Assembly: GCF_000302595.1 (NCBI RefSeq)
Contig: NZ_JH947126.1
Location: forward strand, 277,223-341,222
DNA from: Pedobacter arcticus A12
GTDB taxonomy: Bacteria > Bacteroidota > Bacteroidia > Sphingobacteriales > Sphingobacteriaceae
DNA: 64,000 nucleotides
Direction of reading: 5' to 3'
The translations under genes were made by a program, and so were the position numbers. Below the pieces are notes generated by a model. The model worked only from the letters and a program-made list of their open reading frames with translations, was not told where the DNA came from and did no database searches. Shown here one piece after another: positions 62,591 to 64,000 of this stretch. Position 1 is the stretch's first letter. Each line of letters starts with the position of its first letter.

Positions 62591-63832
62591 ATGAGTATTA
62601 AGGTACGTCTAATTGTCATGAATTTTCTCCAGTTCTTTGTTTGGGGAGCTTGGCTGATATCTTTAGGTGGCTACATGATAGTGACCTTAAAGTTTACCGG
62701 GGTTGAAGTGGGCAGTATCTTTTCCACAATGGGTATTGCTTCTTTATTTATGCCCGCCATTATGGGTATCATATCCGATCGCTTTTACAACGCAGAAAAA
62801 GTTTTAGGCTTGTGCCATATTTTTGGAGCTTTACTCTTGTTAGTTGCCGCCCACGTAACAGACTATCCTACCCTTTATATCATCATGCTTTTTAATTCGA
62901 TGTTATACATGCCAACTATTGCTTTGGCAAATACGGTGTCGTACAATGCTTTAGAAAAAAACGGGTTAAATATTATTAAATCATTCCCGCCTATTAGGGT
63001 GTGGGGAACTATTGGTTTTATTGCCGCCATGTGGACTGTCGATTTTTTGGGCTGGACAAAAAATGCAAATCAGCTTTATGTTGCAGGCTTAGCGGGTTTA
63101 CTTTTAGGACTTTATTCTTTCACGATGCCTAAGCGCCCGCCTTCAAAAGTTCGCAATGTAAGGAGTTTTGCAAACAGCGTTGGCTTAGATGCTTTTGTAT
63201 TGTTCCGCAATAAAAAGATGGCTGTTTTCTTTACTTTTTCTATGTTTTTAGGAGCAGCGTTACAAATCACCAATTTGTTTGGAGGTTCTTTTTTAGACGA
63301 TTTCAAGAATGTTTATCCTGATTCTTTCGGTGTACAGCATCCAAATTTACTACTTTCTATTTCTCAAATTTCAGAGACCTTATTCATTCTAACCATCCCT
63401 TTCTTTCTGCAAAAATTCGGAATTAAGAAGGTAATGCTATTTAGTATTTTAGCTTGGGTTTTACGGTTTGGACTTTTTGGACTTGGAAATCCGGGCGACG
63501 GCTTGTACCTATTAGTACTTTCTATGATTATCTACGGAATGGCTTTCGATTTCTTCAATATCTCGGGTTCATTGTTTGTAGAACGTGAATCTGACCCTAC
63601 TATTCGAGCAAGTGCGCAGGGTTTGTTTATGATTATGACTAACGGTTTAGGCGCTTTTTTTGGAGGTATTTTAAGCGGTTGGGTAGTTGATCACTTTACA
63701 GTTAACGGTGTTAGAAACTGGGAGTACATTTGGTTCTCTTTTGCTGGTTATGCTTTATTGCTAGCCATCATATTCCCTTTTATCTTTAAATACAAACATA
63801 TTAAAGAAGAATTAGTTGACTTGCAACATTAA
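62591..63832 (+). CDS. NupG-type nucleoside permease (MFS)
   Basis: The 413-residue protein has twelve likely membrane helices. The NHS/NupG family hallmarks are LIVMNFLQFFVWGAWLISLG at the start, then IMGIISDRFYNAEKVLGLCH, FPPIRVWGTIGFIAAMW and QGLFMIMTNGLGAFFGGILS. NupG relatives take up nucleosides with protons. Which nucleoside, or another metabolite, is not clear from the sequence. It is a single gene followed by a strong terminator shared with the convergent partial gene. Confidence 0.88.
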   Translation: MSIKVRLIVMNFLQFFVWGAWLISLGGYMIVTLKFTGVEVGSIFSTMGIASLFMPAIMGIISDRFYNAEKVLGLCHIFGALLLLVAAHVTDYPTLYIIMLFNSMLYMPTIALANTVSYNALEKNGLNIIKSFPPIRVWGTIGFIAAMWTVDFLGWTKNANQLYVAGLAGLLLGLYSFTMPKRPPSKVRNVRSFANSVGLDAFVLFRNKKMAVFFTFSMFLGAALQITNLFGGSFLDDFKNVYPDSFGVQHPNLLLSISQISETLFILTIPFFLQKFGIKKVMLFSILAWVLRFGLFGLGNPGDGLYLLVLSMIIYGMAFDFFNISGSLFVERESDPTIRASAQGLFMIMTNGLGAFFGGILSGWVVDHFTVNGVRNWEYIWFSFAGYALLLAIIFPFIFKYKHIKEELVDLQH

Positions 63833-63860
63833 CAAAACCTTTTTTATTCATTATCAACAA

Positions 63861-63893
63861 AAAAGCCGTTAGATAAACAATCTAACGGCTTTT
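63861..63893. terminator. Strong bidirectional terminator
   Basis: AAAAGCCGTTAGAT (63861-63874) and ATCTAACGGCTTTT (63880-63893) are perfect 14-bp arms with a 5-nt loop. It separates the convergent permease gene and the partial gene at the window edge. Confidence 0.92.
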
Positions 63894-63911
63894 GTAATTT
63901 ATTAGTTATTA

Positions 63912-64000
63912 CTAAACTGCGTCTTCAAACAAATTAATAGCATCCTTACTTTCTAAAGAAGAGTGTCCCATTAAGTATTCATCAACCTTACGGGCCGCTT
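63912..64000 (-). CDS. C-terminal end of a protein, probably glutamate synthase small subunit (partial)
   Basis: The minus-strand frame is open from the window edge to the stop codon at 63912-63914. It encodes about 28 residues: ARKVDEYLMGHSSLESKDAI then NLFEDAV. The ARxVDEYLMG pattern resembles the end of the GltD NADPH-binding subunit of glutamate synthase, but so short a piece cannot prove it. Only the C-terminus is visible. Confidence 0.4.
   Translation of the reverse strand, partial: AARKVDEYLMGHSSLESKDAINLFEDAV

Overview
The window looks like a chromosomal segment from a low-GC member of the Bacteroidota, most likely a Pedobacter-like Sphingobacteriaceae. This is inferred from the gene set and not from any search: GLPGLI/DUF4412-, DUF4296-, DUF4251-, DUF2851- and DUF6122-type proteins, a PG_1098-like methyltransferase, TIGR02757, a MutS2 with Smr tail, a Rho with an inserted linker, and LuxC-type acyl-CoA reductase divergent from a dicluster ferredoxin. 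The regulatory signals agree: several transcription units have a TAnnTTTG box (the Bacteroidota -7 element) and few have a Shine-Dalgarno sequence. I saw no rRNA, tRNA, CRISPR array, prophage or transposase. Both ends cut a gene: a TolB-like/outer-membrane protein at the left and probably gltD at the right.

Layout. 0-6 kb: a frameshifted TolB-propeller/Omp85-like protein, a lipoprotein MsrB, mutS2 and a DUF4296 lipoprotein. 6-17 kb: YggS, a GNAT enzyme, a translationally coupled run (DUF3298 lipoprotein, aspartate kinase, methyltransferase, DUF3817), uxuA, a ketosynthase, DUF6122 and a copper-type P-ATPase. 17-22 kb: folB, then a compact lipoprotein/M23 peptidase/ECF sigma/membrane protein cluster behind an operator-like palindrome, and a glutaryl-CoA dehydrogenase-type enzyme. 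22-31 kb: PspC, DUF2851, pyrF, rho, pssA, Hpt, folK, sppA. 31-36 kb: an ECF sigma factor followed by a membrane-anchored trypsin-like protease with an anti-sigma-like N-terminus, a small lipoprotein, an M23 peptidase, a MerR regulator, a lipid kinase and a phosphoesterase. 36-45 kb: an outer-membrane barrel, a ComEA-like helix-hairpin-helix/barrel fusion and ComEC, then a DUF4412 protein, an LtaS-type sulfatase, TIGR02757 and DUF4251. 45-54 kb: metB, proS, a Tyr/Gly- and Arg/Ser-rich lipoprotein, an OmpP1/FadL-like protein, dinB, a DtxR/MntR regulator and the ferredoxin. 54-64 kb: acyl-CoA reductase, a 67-residue protein, an FtsE-like ATPase, grpE-dnaJ, a chromate transporter, a TPR protein, etfB/etfA, a bifunctional nuclease-family protein and a nucleoside permease.

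Most of this is housekeeping. The parts that deserve attention are: (1) the tightly packed barrel / HhH-barrel / ComEC cluster, which could be a DNA-uptake path through both membranes; (2) the ECF sigma factor paired with a one-piece anti-sigma-like/trypsin protein; (3) the operator-fronted M23/ECF cluster; and (4) several families of short dispersed palindromic repeats. One 32-bp repeat is read in frame as part of the MetB N-terminus. Another family has conserved flanks with different but self-complementary cores, and one copy separates etfB from etfA.
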